DNA of 64,000 bases from Ascarosepion bandense (lineage: Eukaryota; Mollusca; Cephalopoda; Sepiida; Sepiidae). The stretch covers positions 62,001-126,000 of the forward strand of contig JBBBDQ010001453.1 of the NCBI GenBank assembly GCA_037127315.1. The letters are read 5' to 3'. The notes beneath the pieces are model-generated. The model worked only from the letters and a program-made list of their open reading frames with translations, was not told the origin of the DNA and searched no databases. Of the stretch, positions 21,394 to 33,169 are shown one piece after another (within the stretch, counting starts at the first letter, position 1; each line of letters opens with the position of its first letter). The position numbers were made by a program, and so were the translations under genes.

Positions 21394-21734
21394 TATTTGA
21401 TTAAAATAGAAATCAGTATTACTAATGAACTATTAGTTTTAATTTACAATACAAATTAAAATTTATTTTTAAAAAATTTATATATATTTATTATGAATTA
21501 ATGTTAGAGACTATGAATTTTGAATTCTAAGTTTAAGAAAGCATTAGATTTTGATTATTGTAAAGTTATTCAGTTAAGAAATGAGGAGAAAAGAGATAGA
21601 TCTACACACACAAATACACACATACACCCACATGTAGACAGACATAAACACACATACATACATAAGCTAGTATATATCATGTACAGACATATATACCCAC
21701 ATGTATATACATACACAATTTTTTAAACTTTTGT

Positions 21735-24103
21735 TTTTAGCAACGTGTCAATATATCGGCAATGAATGAGGAGAAAAATGGGTCCAATGATGCACAGCAA
21801 ATGACCAGGTAATATCTAACACCTGGTTTCAAGAACACCCATGACATCTATGGACATAGAGAAGCCCAGGAGGTGACACGGAAAACCAGATAGACTACAT
21901 AACCATAAACAGGAGATTCAGAAATGCAGTGGTTCAAAGCAAAGCCTATCCAGGTGCTAACTGTGGAAGCAACCACATCCCAGTCATCTGCAAACTAAAG
22001 GTGAAACTCCGGAAATTGAAGAAGCCTAGTGCAGCACGAAAACTGACATAGAACATGCTCGTGAATGACCTCAACTTACAGAAAAATACACTAACAGCAT
22101 GAAAATCAAATACGAAGAACAAATTGGAAAAGGACGCTCGAAATGGGACTCGCTAAAGGAAGCAATAGTGACATCAGCAAACAACATTGCCCCAAAGGAA
22201 AGCAGGTGCAGAAGAAAAAACAAGTGGATGACTGAAGAGATTCTTGACATGATGCAAAGGAGGCAGAAAAGGATATCAAGACATGGAATGGAATACAGGG
22301 AACTACACAAGGAAATAAGGAAAAAATGCAGGCAGGCTAAAGAGGAATGGCTCAATGACAGATGTGCAGAAGTAGAGAGACTGAGCAGACATAATAAAGC
22401 AGACATGCATAAAGAAAATAAGAAATAAAAGAACTGATAGGAAAAAATCCTGCTCTTCAACAGGATGTATAAAATTCAAGGATGGAACAATCATATTGGA
22501 GAAAGAGGAAATATTCCAATGATGGGAAGAATATATAAAAGATCTTTTCCATGACAAGAGAGAGCAACTGATAATACACAAAAATGAAGATGGACCAGAA
22601 ATATTAAAGTCTGAAGTGGAATCTGCAATAGCCAAACTGAATAGAAACAAAGCAGCTGGACCAGATGGCATAGTCATAGAGCTGCTGATAGCGCTGGAAG
22701 AATTTGGTATAGAGAAAATTACAGAAATAATAAATTAAATTTATAATAGTAGTGTAATACCAGATGACCTCAGCAAGTCGATCTTCATAGCAATGCCTAA
22801 GAAGCAAGGAGCAAACGAGTGCGAACTCCACAGAACCATCAGTTTAATGAGCTATATAACAAAACTGATTGCCTAATGAATAGAGCAAGAAGCAGAATCA
22901 GGCCAGAGATAGGACAAGAACAGTGCGGTTTTGTCAAAGACACTGGAACAAGGAACGCCATATTTATGATTAGGATGCTCTCTGAAAGGGCTATACAAAT
23001 GAAGAAAGACTTATACTTGTGCCTTATTGATTATGCGAAGGCGTTTGACAAAATACGCCAGAAAGAATTAATAGAGATGCTCAGCAGCCTTGACATATTT
23101 GGGAAAGACTTAAGAATAATCAAGAATCTTTACTGGCAGCAAACCACTTGTATATGGACAGGTAATGAATTCAGTAGATATACAAAGATAAAAAGGGGCG
23201 TAAGACAGGGATGTATCTTTTCACAGGATCTGTTCAACTTATACAGTGAAAATATTTTGAGGACCCTAGAAGTTATGCCTGGATTCGTAATTGGAGGCCA
23301 TAATTTAAACAACCTAAAGTACGTAGATGATACAGTACTGATAGCAGACACAGAAGGGAAACTACCCTCCTACAGAAGGTAGCTGAAGAGAGTGACAAGA
23401 AAGGACTACAAATAAACTGCAAGAAAACCGAATGCATGTTCATCAGTAAAAGGGCAGCCCAATATGCCAAATACAGGTTGGGGATACTAAAATCAAATAA
23501 GGAAAAAATTTAAATACCTTGGAAGTGTTATAACAGAAGATGGAAAGTGTGCCACAGAGATCCAAAAGCGAATTGGTATGGCAAAGGAAGCATTTCAGAA
23601 ATTGAGTAAAGTATTAAGAAACAGGACAATTTTGCTAGAAACAAGGAAGAGAGTACTGGATTGCTATGTGATGTCAGTTCTTCAATATGGCAGTGAATGA
23701 TGGACAATATCATCAAAGATGAAGGAAAAACTTGAAGTGACTGAAATGTGGTTCTACAGAAGGATGCTGTGAATATCATGGATTGAGCATGTGAACAATG
23801 ATGAGGTTTTGGAAATGATGGAAATGAAAAGGAAATTAATACTGAGCAACAGGAAGAGACAGCTGAAATTCCTGGGGCATGCTGTGAGGAAAGAGGGCTT
23901 GGAGAACCTGATACTAACAGGCCAGATAGAGGGAAAAAGAGACAGGGGAAAGCAGCGGATAACATTTTTGAAAGACCTAATTAGGTGAATGATGGAACAA
24001 GGGTTGCATGGTGTAACAGGAGAAGGCGTGCTAAGAGCCACCAGGGATAGGGATACGTGGAAAGCCATGATCGCCTACGTCCTGAAAGGATAGACCACAT
24101 AGA

Positions 24104-24105
<2 letters not shown>
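21735..24105 (+). pseudogene. RTE-like LINE, endonuclease to 3' end (copy 2)
   Basis: The longest LINE here. Order: the end of an apurinic-type endonuclease (about 21735-22010: NTWFQ, then ENQIDYITINRR, then PGANCGSNHIPV), a charged linker, RT from about 22560 (NRNKAAGPDG; QCGFVKDTGTRNAIF; CLIDYAKAFDKI; KIKRGVRQGC; KYVDDTVLIAD with the catalytic DD), and a C-terminal region with KRQLKFLGHAVR and a terminal YVLKG. Frame changes and stops disrupt it throughout. The endonuclease PGAxCGSxH motif fits RTE-type elements. It ends in a (TA)n tract. Confidence 0.88.

Positions 24106-24148
<43 letters not shown>
24106..24148. repeat. (TA)n microsatellite at LINE 3' end
   Basis: About 20 TA units directly following the LINE 3' terminus. 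Confidence 0.9.
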
Positions 24149-24151
<3 letters not shown>

Positions 24152-24204
24152 AAGTAGTATCCTTGCTAATTGGTAAGGTTAATTCCACGGGGGATCATAA
24201 TCCA

Positions 24205-24535
24205 TTATAATGAAAATAAATTGGATGAATTTACAAATCCATTGGTGATAATTTATTTTGTGGATATCTTATAGATATCCAGCACCTAACCCCAGACCAA
24301 AATTTATCACAAAAATTAATGGGTTAACTTTATCCAGATGAAAGGAATCATGGGGGAACAGGCGAAGAAGGAAAACATTTTATTGGATGGGAGAAGGGGT
24401 TAGATATACAGAGTTAAATCCCAGTGAACTATTGAACCAGAGGAATGAACTTATTTTTAAATGCAGACATAAAAATAGACTTAAAATTCCATAATGAAAT
24501 GGAATTTAAACTGTGGGTGTGTATGTGTATGTATG

Positions 24536-24572
<37 letters not shown>

Positions 24573-25280
24573 TATTTGAATTTTTTTTTTATATGTACAT
24601 ATGGGTGTATATACATGTAAGTATTTTTGTATTTATTAACAAGTAGGTGTGCCAGTAAAGATTTATATACAAATAAGTATATATTATATAAGCTCCTGAA
24701 AACAGTTTTCCAATGTGTTCATATGATACTCATGCAATACCCTGTTAATGACTTTATATTTATTAATTTATTTTTATTGATTAATTATTATTATTAATAA
24801 TAATTTTTTAAGTATTATTATTTTTATTAATAATAATAATAATAATTAAAGTTTTTCCATTTTTTGTTTTTTATCATCTTCAACATTGTTATCATAATTG
24901 ATAGTAATATTATTGTCATGAAACCAAAAAGATAAATATTTATTAGATGAATATATTATTACTGTCATCAGAATTAATATAAAAATCTAACAATTCAATT
25001 CTTCTTGTAAAAATACGGCGCCTAAATTTACTGTTGTTTATTTGAGAATTGCCAACTGAAACTAGAATAGAAATGTGGCATTCTAACCCCCTCTCTCATC
25101 CATAAAATGTTTTCCTTCTTCCCCTGTCCCCCCATGATTCCTTTCATCTGGATAAATCTAACCAATTCATTTTTGTGAAAATTTTGGTCTGAGGAGCTGG
25201 ATATTTATAAAATATCCACAAAATAAATTATCACCAATGGATTTGAAAATTTGTCTAATTTATTTTCATTCTTTTCATTA
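24205..25280. mobile_element. Inverted-repeat element, ~190-bp arms
   Basis: The left arm (24211-24400) and right arm (25087-25276) are reverse complements with scattered changes. Both contain GATGAAAGGAATCATGGGGG and GATAATTTATTTTGTGGATA when read in arm orientation. The ~690-bp spacer is AT-rich with TA tracts and holds no coding sequence. No clear target duplication was found. Confidence 0.7.
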
Positions 25281-25284
25281 ATAA

Positions 25285-25288
25285 AGTC

Positions 25289-25333
<45 letters not shown>

Positions 25334-26289
25334 TTAGGCAGCATTTTTTCATTAAATAGTATAGACAAGTTTTGTTTATTTATTTTATGTAATTTTTTTT
25401 AATATTCTCTGATAAGCTTAATAGCATTATCATTAAATGAAGAAAGAAAATTGCAATATTGATACTTAATTTTTAATAATCTAATCTAAGCTTTTGGCTT
25501 ACATAAGCCATTTTCAAAGATGTCATATTACATTATATATTATAAACACGAACAATATATACACACAACAGCCTTTATTATAATAGGATATTGTAGATAT
25601 TTGTTAATACCTTCATACAAGACAATGTTTGAGGTTCTCCTACTAAGAGATAAAATCATTGTCAGTTGTTTTCAACATTAGCATACCAGGCATTGCTCTT
25701 TGCATGCGACATAGCTTTCTAATACAAGAACAACAATTTTTAGCACACTTTTTACGTTCATCATCCCTAGAATTGGAAAAGATTGGCCACTTGTAAAACA
25801 TTTGCATTGTAATCAAGGAGAGATGTATTCCAATTAAGGACAGAAAAATAGAAATGCCATTTATTATTTGCAAAATGGAAGCCTTTTGTAAAAGACACAT
25901 GTCATTCTGAATATGTATGGCAAGTTGGGTAATTTTGAAGTAAAGATAGATCTGTTTGAAGTTATGGGCAAGCCAATTACTAAGTGTGTATTTTATCCAA
26001 AGAAACTCATTCGTTGCATTACTGTGTGTGCTGTGGTTTGTGCAGTTAAGATGCAATGCCTAGAAAGAAACAGATGAATAAAATGGTTTGTGTGAGCAGA
26101 TCAATAGAACAAAAGAATCTATCACTGATTTGTAGTTCTCTGGAAATGTGTAAGAACAAAGAATATATAAACACATGGCAGCATCCCTGTCCCATTGATA
26201 ATAATTCCAATCAGTGTTCATATTTGCAGACATCTGACCTCACTTTGAGGGGTCAAGGGTTATAAATTCTTTATTTCATTCTTTTCTCT
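25285..26289. other. Unclassified region
   Basis: Contains a GT microsatellite (25290-25331) and AT-rich sequence. A 137-codon minus-strand frame at 25643-26056 lacks an ATG start and shows no recognisable domain, so no gene is called. Confidence 0.5.
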
Positions 26290-26850
26290 TTATACTATGT
26301 TCATTGTTTTCATTTACAGTCTTCTTCTTTTCACTAAATACATGCTTTTCTCCTTTGTCTTGACATAACAATCCCTGCTCTACTGCATTACTTTACACAA
26401 TGAACCCCACTTTATTTCTTCTTCTTCCTTATGTCTTCTTCTCTACACTATAATGTCTGCTTTTCTTCACTGTCATCACTTTTTTCTTCTTTACACTATG
26501 ATGCCTGCTTTTTTCCCTTTTATTTACACTATCACCCCTGCTTTTAGTCTTCTTCTTTAGACTATGGCCCCTGATTTTCTTCTACCTCTTTACACTATAA
26601 TGCCTGATTTTTCTTCTTCTTTAGACCATAATGCCTACTTTTCTTCACTATGGCTCCTGGTTTTCTTCTACCTCTTTACACTATAATGCCTGATTTTTTT
26701 CTTCTTCTTTAGACCATAATGCCTACTTTTCTTCACTATGATCCCTGGTTTTCTTTTTCTTTAAACTATGATTCCTGCTTTTAATGTTCTTCAATAAACT
26801 ATGATCCCCACATATCTTTTTCTTCTTTACACTATGATCCCCACTTTTCT
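26290..26850. repeat. Degenerate pyrimidine-rich tandem repeat
   Basis: Repeats of the phrase CTTCTTTACACTATGATCCC...CTGCTTTTCTT about every 30-45 bp, heavily diverged. Confidence 0.75.
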
Positions 26851-27652
26851 TTGATATAGGCACCAAGTCCACAGCTATGGTGAGTTATTTTGTAATAATG
26901 CATGAGTAGCTTGGGAAGATTGTGAGCTCTTGCAATGGGACTGAGACATTAATATCCATTTCAGACAGGAGCAGGTCAGGTTTAGACTTAAGAAGATGAT
27001 ATTCCACTTCTGGAGTGTTGGAATATAAACCCATTACATTGGTGTAGGAGATGGTAAACCTGGGGTCTACTTTGTTTGCTTTAGGTTGGGTTTGCTAGTT
27101 TTGTTCATTTTCAACTTTATTACTTTCATGTTTGTTTTGGTTGGTTTGGTGAATGACCAGTGGGCAATAAGACAAACGCCCACTGGAGATGGAAGCATAA
27201 ATAACCTGGGTTTATTCACGTAACAGTACCCATCATCATGGCATTGAGGGGCCCCACTGGAGATTACTGTATGGTCCAGAAACCATTCACAAAGTGGCAG
27301 AACAATAGACCCAGTATTATACACCTGCTGATAGGATGGCCCTTTTTTTGAAGATACTCAAAGGCTTCGATCTCTGACTATTAATCTGATAATGCTAAAA
27401 CCCAGAAAATGTTTACCTCCAGTACCCTTAATGAAAGGACACATAACCCATTAAAGATTCAGTCATGATACTTCAAGTGTATGTCTCATTCACCTAGAGG
27501 TCAAGGCAACAATACTTTGGGTCAGAAACATTGTACTAACCAATGAGCTAGAATACCAAGGAAAGCTAACTCATATACATGAGGTTATATCATACATAAG
27601 ATATAAAATAGGTGTATGTAGTGAGCAGTACAAACACTAATTTTATATCTCA
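26851..27652. other. Unclassified region with possible tRNA-like piece
   Basis: No element recognised overall. The minus strand near 27565-27525 has a D-arm-like CTAGCTCATTGGTTAGTACA, but no convincing B box follows, so it is not called as a tRNA. Confidence 0.4.
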
Positions 27653-28017
27653 CTAGCAGTATAGCCCGGCGTTGCTCAGGTGTAATGAAAGCTTTAAAAC
27701 TAATCCATGGTCCTGGAGCTCAGACTCTTTGGACATTGGCACAAAAGACTAAAAAGCAATAGTTGTTTCCAGTTAAAGTGAAACCATAGACTGAAAGAAA
27801 AATGAATTCGTATCGATATCAAATAAGTTTTTTTTGTCATAAACTGAATTTTGAAGGCTAAATAAGTTCTCTGAGTAAATGGTACCATGGCTAAGACTAA
27901 GAACTACAATTATACCTACTTAGAGCCAAACCCAAAGCAAAAACTAAAATAAAAGGGCTGAAAAAATACAGATATACAGGCAGATAAACAGACACATACA
28001 CAAACATCTTGCCTTTT
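27653..28017 (-). mobile_element. Helitron family 1, truncated
   Basis: Keeps the 3' CTAG end (27653) with its hairpin and the internal block of the long form. It stops near 28017 where other copies enter the TA tract, so the 5' half is missing. Confidence 0.8.
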
Positions 28018-28135
28018 AACTTGGAGAGGGACGGGCTCCACCATGTTTATTTGACATACTATGCATGAATGAATATCCCTGTGGTTTTTAACCCATATAT
28101 ATGGAGGGAATTTGTCAGCTGCTCAAATATGCAAC

Positions 28136-28455
28136 AGCCTTTTATAACTTGTATGAGTTCTGATTCCTTGTCACTCCTGTTACAACTTTCATGAGTTCTG
28201 ATCACTCATCTCTCTGTTACAACTCATATGAGTTCCGATCACACATCAATTCTGTTACAACTTCTATAAGTTTCCAATCCCTTGTCACTCCTGTTACAAC
28301 TTGTATAAGTTATAATCCCACATCACTCCTGTTACAACTGGTATTGCTTCCAATCCCTTGTTACTTTTGTTACAACTTGTATGAGTTCCAAATCCTTGTC
28401 ACTCATGTTACAACTAATATAAATTTTGATTCTTTGGCACTATTGTTAGAACTTG
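28136..28455. repeat. Tandem repeat, ~40-bp units, about 8 copies
   Basis: The unit is close to CTCCTGTTACAACTTGTATG followed by AGTTCCAATCCCTTGTCA. A 95-codon open frame through it is a by-product of the repeat. Confidence 0.85.
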
Positions 28456-28779
28456 TTTTCTGGCAGATATACTATTAAGTATTGCTTAGGTTTCTCATTA
28501 TGATGTCTGCTAGAAATATACCAGTTTGACACCAACATGTTTTTCAGACTCACTGGAGTTCTTTATTTAAGTGTCTAAACAAGTCCATTTGTGTCAGTGG
28601 GAGAGGGGCTATTTACTACACAACATAATCTCACTCAGCCATACCCAATCATGAGACCAATGATGATGATAGTAATTTAATGTTTTAATTAATATAATAA
28701 ATAAAATGGTAATTGAAAATGTATATTGTTAATCTACTTGATTCACTTTAAATAATAGAGAACTTCACTGGAAATGACA

Positions 28780-29325
28780 GAGACGAATCACCACCTATGT
28801 TAACCTACAAAAATCTCCTAAGCCAACCAAGCATAGAGATGAGTACAATATGGGAAACAGTAACACCAAGTACCAGAGAAAATCATTAGTCTCAAAATGC
28901 AATATGAGCACTGGTAAAAAATACTAGAGAAACCCATTAACATAAAAAATTGCAATATGAACTCTGGTAAAAAATGATAACTGAACATTAGGTTTATAAG
29001 TCCCAGAAATTCAGTTGTTCTTGTTATTAAGGGTACATGGCCCAGTGGCTATAGATGTTGGTTAGTTTCAGTGACTTAACCCAAAGTGTTGTGAGTTCAA
29101 TACCAGGCTACAGCAGTGGTGAACAAGTAAGAGGGAGATAACTCATGACTACCAAAAGAGGCTTTGCACAAGGAATGAGAATGATATATCTCAGTGTAAT
29201 ATTGTAATAAAGGGTTTGAATCAAAATTCCTAGCACCTGAAGAAGGCCGGAGCGTATAATGGCCAAAACATCCTAAAAGATGGCGACAATAGTCCAAATA
29301 ATGTAAATAGTGTTGATTTACATCC
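28780..29325 (+). mobile_element. SINE-C with shared 5' extension (second copy)
   Basis: The tRNA-like head at about 29030-29110 has an A-box-like TGGCCCAGTGGC and a B-box-like GAGTTCAATACC. The body includes CACCTGAAGAAGGCCGGAGC and GGCCAAAACATC. The region upstream of the head matches 14950-15140. Confidence 0.7.
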
Positions 29326-29339
29326 ATCTCCTATCTTTT

Positions 29340-29421
29340 CTTTGACATCCTCTGTACCACTCTAACTCACTGCACACCAGTGGCATTTCTGCCTTACTTG
29401 GGATGAAATCATGATAAAAAA
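29340..29421 (+). mobile_element. LINE/SINE-B tail fragment
   Basis: Only the 3' tail remains: CACACCAGTGGCATTTCTGC, CTTACTTGGGATGAAATCAT and then poly-A. Confidence 0.6.
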
Positions 29422-29610
29422 AGAAAAGATGAGGGTATAAAATATTTGATCACAGACTTGAAGATTGTAGAATCTTGGGAATGTATTCTCAAGATTCCTT
29501 AGAATTGTCAATTTGACAATTCTAGGGAAGAAGCTGCTTGAGTAGAATAAAAAGGAAATGAGAGTCAGTTGACATGGTGTACATAGTATGGTGAGTCTTG
29601 GCAGTGAAGG

Positions 29611-30104
29611 GCTTACAACCTATCACATTGAATAACACCGGTTCTTGCTCGATCACCGAAGATAAGCAATGTTGAGCCTGGTCAGTACTTAGATGAGTGA
29701 CCGCTTGGGAATACCAGGTGCTGTAAGCATATAGTGACAGATGTGCGTTGTGGTGCAGTGGATATCGGCTCGGAAAAAGAAATTGGTGAGCCGAGTTCGA
29801 ATTCCAGTTGAATACCCTGCATTCACTTAAGCACTGGTAACCTTGGGAAAGGTATTAATCCATCTCTTCCCTCCAGTTTTTGGGTTAAATAACAAGGGTA
29901 GAACTTGGGGACCCTGCCCTTAAAAACAGATCCCAATGAATCTTGATACTCGAAAAGAAAAATGTATTACTAGACACAAAAACTTATATAAACAACAATA
30001 AATTGTTGAAAGAAAAAGGTATTACCAGCAATAAACAAATAGTTGGCAATAAATGACCCGCTGAGGTTGACTTGCCTTAAAAACAAAACAACCATTCAAC
30101 CAAC
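29611..30104 (+). mobile_element. Chimeric 5S rRNA-tRNA SINE (copy 2)
   Basis: The 5S-like head occupies 29611-29728 (CTCGATCACCGAAGATAAGC; TTGGGAATACCAGGTGCTGT). A tRNA-like segment follows from about 29741, then the family-specific 3' part with GGGGACCCTGCCCTTAAAAA and an AACCATTCAACCAAC end. Its structure is collinear with 13073-13561. Confidence 0.9.
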
Positions 30105-30111
30105 TTAGCTG

Positions 30112-30540
30112 GTTTTGAAGGTTTTGTAGGAAATATTTTCTCGCAAATTACTCGAATATCGGGCCAGAAAAAGAAAATGCCGAAAATTCCACTCGCCTGT
30201 ACAATATCGCAAACTGCTATCCACCTTACCAGTCAGACCCAAAAATATTTCTCTCGCTTCAAGAACAACGACTACTTTTATCGGCCGATCAATTTTTTCC
30301 ATTGGCCAACAACTCAGAGAGGATGCTAAATATTTGCATATATTTTTATAGTGACTCCTTCTTCGGCATGTTATACAAAATATGTTCCCCTTTTTCTGTT
30401 TCTCGCAAATTACACGAATATCGGGCCAGAAAAAGGAAATGCCAAAAATTCAACTCGCCAGTACAATATCGCGAACTGCTATCCACCTAACCAGTTAGAA
30501 CCAAAAACATTTCCTACAGGTCTGAAGTGGTGGGACTAAG
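30112..30540. repeat. Pair of ~95-bp direct repeats, unclassified
   Basis: 30138-30236 and 30402-30497 share TCTCGCAAATTAC, CGAATATCGGGCCAGAAAAA and GTACAATATCGC. Both are locally open in the plus frame but show no known domain. Nature unknown. Confidence 0.65.
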
Positions 30541-31418
30541 AAAATGTAGCTCATCTGAACATTTGCTATAGAAATAGCACTAGAGTAGAGAAAGGCTAGC
30601 AACATTTCATCAGTAGAAAAAGGGGTTGTAAGGTGAGGGTGGCATAATTATACATCACCCACAAGTTTGCACAATCACTTTTTCACTGTGTCAAGGCTGT
30701 ACAATGAGAACAACGCAACAGTAGTCATACTTTCAGTTTCACAAAAAAGATTTTTTTTAATAAATCTACCAGCATCACAAAACTATCGCCAACAAAATTC
30801 CGATAATCAGTAACGTAAAAGAACTGATCATCTCCACAGATCGGCAAACGAGCGCTTGTAGCTATAAATATTTGATGTAACCTGGCAACCAGTGAAAGGA
30901 GATCTTACTATACAGAAATTAACTGACATTTTTCTGTAGGGTTAATTAATTGACAATATAATACAGTTACAAAGTTCAAGGGAAAATGTCAATACAGAGA
31001 AAACCAAGAAGTGAAAATTGACATTGTTGTTCGAGTAATTGTTTGAGGTTGAGAAGGTGTTGTGTGTTGATGGACAAAAACCACAAGTGTTGAAATGGTT
31101 GAAAAATAGACAAACAAGAGATTGAATGAAATTAGAAAGAAATTTTTATTCTGTGATGTCTTTTAGAATAAAGAATGCTCAAGGATATTTACTGAAAGAA
31201 AATGTAAATTTTAGGAATATTCTTGCTAACTATGCAGACTATTGTAGGCCTATCAAGGATTGAACTCACCATCTTTTGCTAATAAATTTCTTCATCAGAG
31301 ATGTACTCGATGAAATGACAGTTCAAATAAAAATGGTAATGAGTGTTAGATCAAAGATTTTTAGAAGTATTTCCTCCCCAGCAATCTATTGAATAAAGTC
31401 TGAACCAACCAATGTAGT
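30541..31418. other. Unclassified intergenic sequence
   Basis: No repeat family, RNA gene or coding frame recognised. Confidence 0.5.
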
Positions 31419-31748
31419 TGTTGGGGCGCTCTCCACCTTTTTCTACAGTAATGGACTGTTCTAAGCACTACATAAAGTATTAGTGATGATACCTCGAGGA
31501 GTACCTCAGAAGTCAGTCGAGGAAGTAAGCCGAGTGAACAAGTCAGTCGGGTATTTCCGGTATTGGACCAGAAGTGTTCTATTTGTCAATCTTTTACGTC
31601 TCACGACAATACGTTCTACTAAACCCTGGTTCTGTATTCGACTAAACCGCATCTTTTGTAAATACTTTTCTTCCCGGTAATACACCTACTTTATACTATT
31701 ACGTTGTTTGTATTTATTTCACAATAATTCTGTACATGTAACATAACA
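31419..31748 (+). mobile_element. Solo LTR, 330 bp, 5-bp target duplication
   Basis: It begins TGTTGGGGCGCTCTCCACC and ends ACATAACA. GTAGT is present on both sides (31414-31418 and 31749-31753). Nothing resembling gag or pol lies next to it, so it is a solo LTR. A diverged inverted copy lies at 32357-32676. Confidence 0.8.
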
Positions 31749-31753
31749 GTAGT

Positions 31754-32356
31754 GAACAAAACAAAATGTAAATTTAAAAATCAAATCTGATTCAATGATT
31801 TTATTAAAAAAAAATAAAACGAGAATTTTCTGGAATGTACAAACTTTGCACACAAAACTCGCAAACTTTCACACCTTAATGTGAAATGTTTTTTGGCAAA
31901 TAGCACACTAAGAAACATGTAAAAAAACAAAAACAAAAACAAAAATTCAAATAATCTTTAATTATAAAAAAAATATCAAATTCCTTTTATGGACCCTTTT
32001 CAGAAGCGAATTTGTTTATCATCCAATGGGAAGCCCAGAATTATATTCGATCGTATTATTGTTGCCTCTCCTTCTCTCTCATCTCCTTTTTTTCACAATT
32101 CACCAATCCACTTAATAACTGACCGCTACCCAAAAGACTGAGCAGAGACTTCAAAGACACTCCTAACAAACAAACGCTCACACATACACTCTTTCAACAA
32201 TTACTACTATGGACACTTTTAACATGCTTGTACCAACCAAAAGACATCACTTTTATTTGCAAAAACCTCAACTGATATATATATATATATATATATATAA
32301 AATTGTTGTTTCTATATACAATTTGATTTTCTTGTTTTGTACCCCTCTTATTGTGG
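31754..32356. other. Spacer between the two solo LTRs
   Basis: AT-rich, with a TA tract (32275-32299). No coding or repeat feature recognised, so the two LTRs are not ends of one inverted element. Confidence 0.5.
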
Positions 32357-32676
32357 TGTTACGTCGGGTAACAGAATTATGTGAAATAATACAAAACAAC
32401 ATAATAGTATAAAAGTAGGTGTATTGACAGGAAAGAGAAGTATTTACAAGAGGTGAGGATTAGTAGAATACAGAACAAGGTAATTAGTATACAGTATTGT
32501 CTTAGAGACGTGATAGATTGACTAGTAGAACACTTCAGGTGCAATAACAGAAATACCCAACTGACTTGCTCACTCGACTTCCTTACTCAACTTCCTTCCT
32601 CGAGGTATAATTACTACTATTTTATATAGTGATTCGAATCGTCCATTTCCGTGGAAAGGTGGAGAGTGCCCCAACA
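32357..32676 (-). mobile_element. Solo LTR of the same family, opposite strand
   Basis: The reverse complement starts TGTTGGGGCACTCTCCACC and ends GACGTAACA. It shares long blocks with 31419-31748 (TGTTCTACT; GTAAATACTT; TTTATACTATTA). Flanks TGTGG and AGTGG give a 4/5 target duplication. A TATA-like ACTATATAAAATA sits in the expected promoter zone. Confidence 0.75.
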
Positions 32677-33169
32677 AGTGGGCTATCTACTAAAGGCCAA
32701 ATCAAAATACTCTGTTTCAACACACACATACACATCACTATAATGGATCACCCACTATAGATCGAGATCTCAGGGACAGCTCTTCACCAGACAATAGAAA
32801 AATTCAAAGATTCAACTAAGTTCACATCTCTTGGTAGTCCTTGTAAAAAGAAAGAAATGGATTTGATTGAAATTACTCAGTTTCAGTGAAGTGTCTTGTT
32901 TAAGACAAGTGTGTATCCTAGGTGCATTGAGTTTGTGTGTCACATTGTCTGCAGTGTAGTATGAAGGAGAATAAGTCTTTTGGAATTTGGACTACACATG
33001 CTCTTAGATTTTACACATGACCAAAAGGTGAAAAGCAGTGTTGATAAAAGGAAAAGAGAATAGGATGTTCAATGTATACTCATCTGATCAAACTAGGCAT
33101 CTGTTACAACATAAGCAATAAAAATCTTAAGTAGAAATTCTGAAGGTAATACTTCTTACTAATTTTTGT
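32677..33169. other. Unclassified intergenic sequence
   Basis: Nothing recognised. Confidence 0.5.

Noticed and set aside
23528..23965. 145-codon minus-strand frame
   Set aside because: Antisense shadow of the LINE C-terminal region.
25643..26056. 137-codon minus-strand frame with a hydrophobic stretch and Cys cluster
   Set aside because: No ATG at the start, no recognised domain. A polypyrimidine-AG just upstream could be a splice acceptor, but no second exon or support is visible.
27525..27565. tRNA gene on the minus strand
   Set aside because: An A-box-like sequence is present but no B box or acceptor pairing could be found.
31301..31340. CTGATGA on the minus strand as another hammerhead
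   Set aside because: No helix II followed by GAAA within reach.
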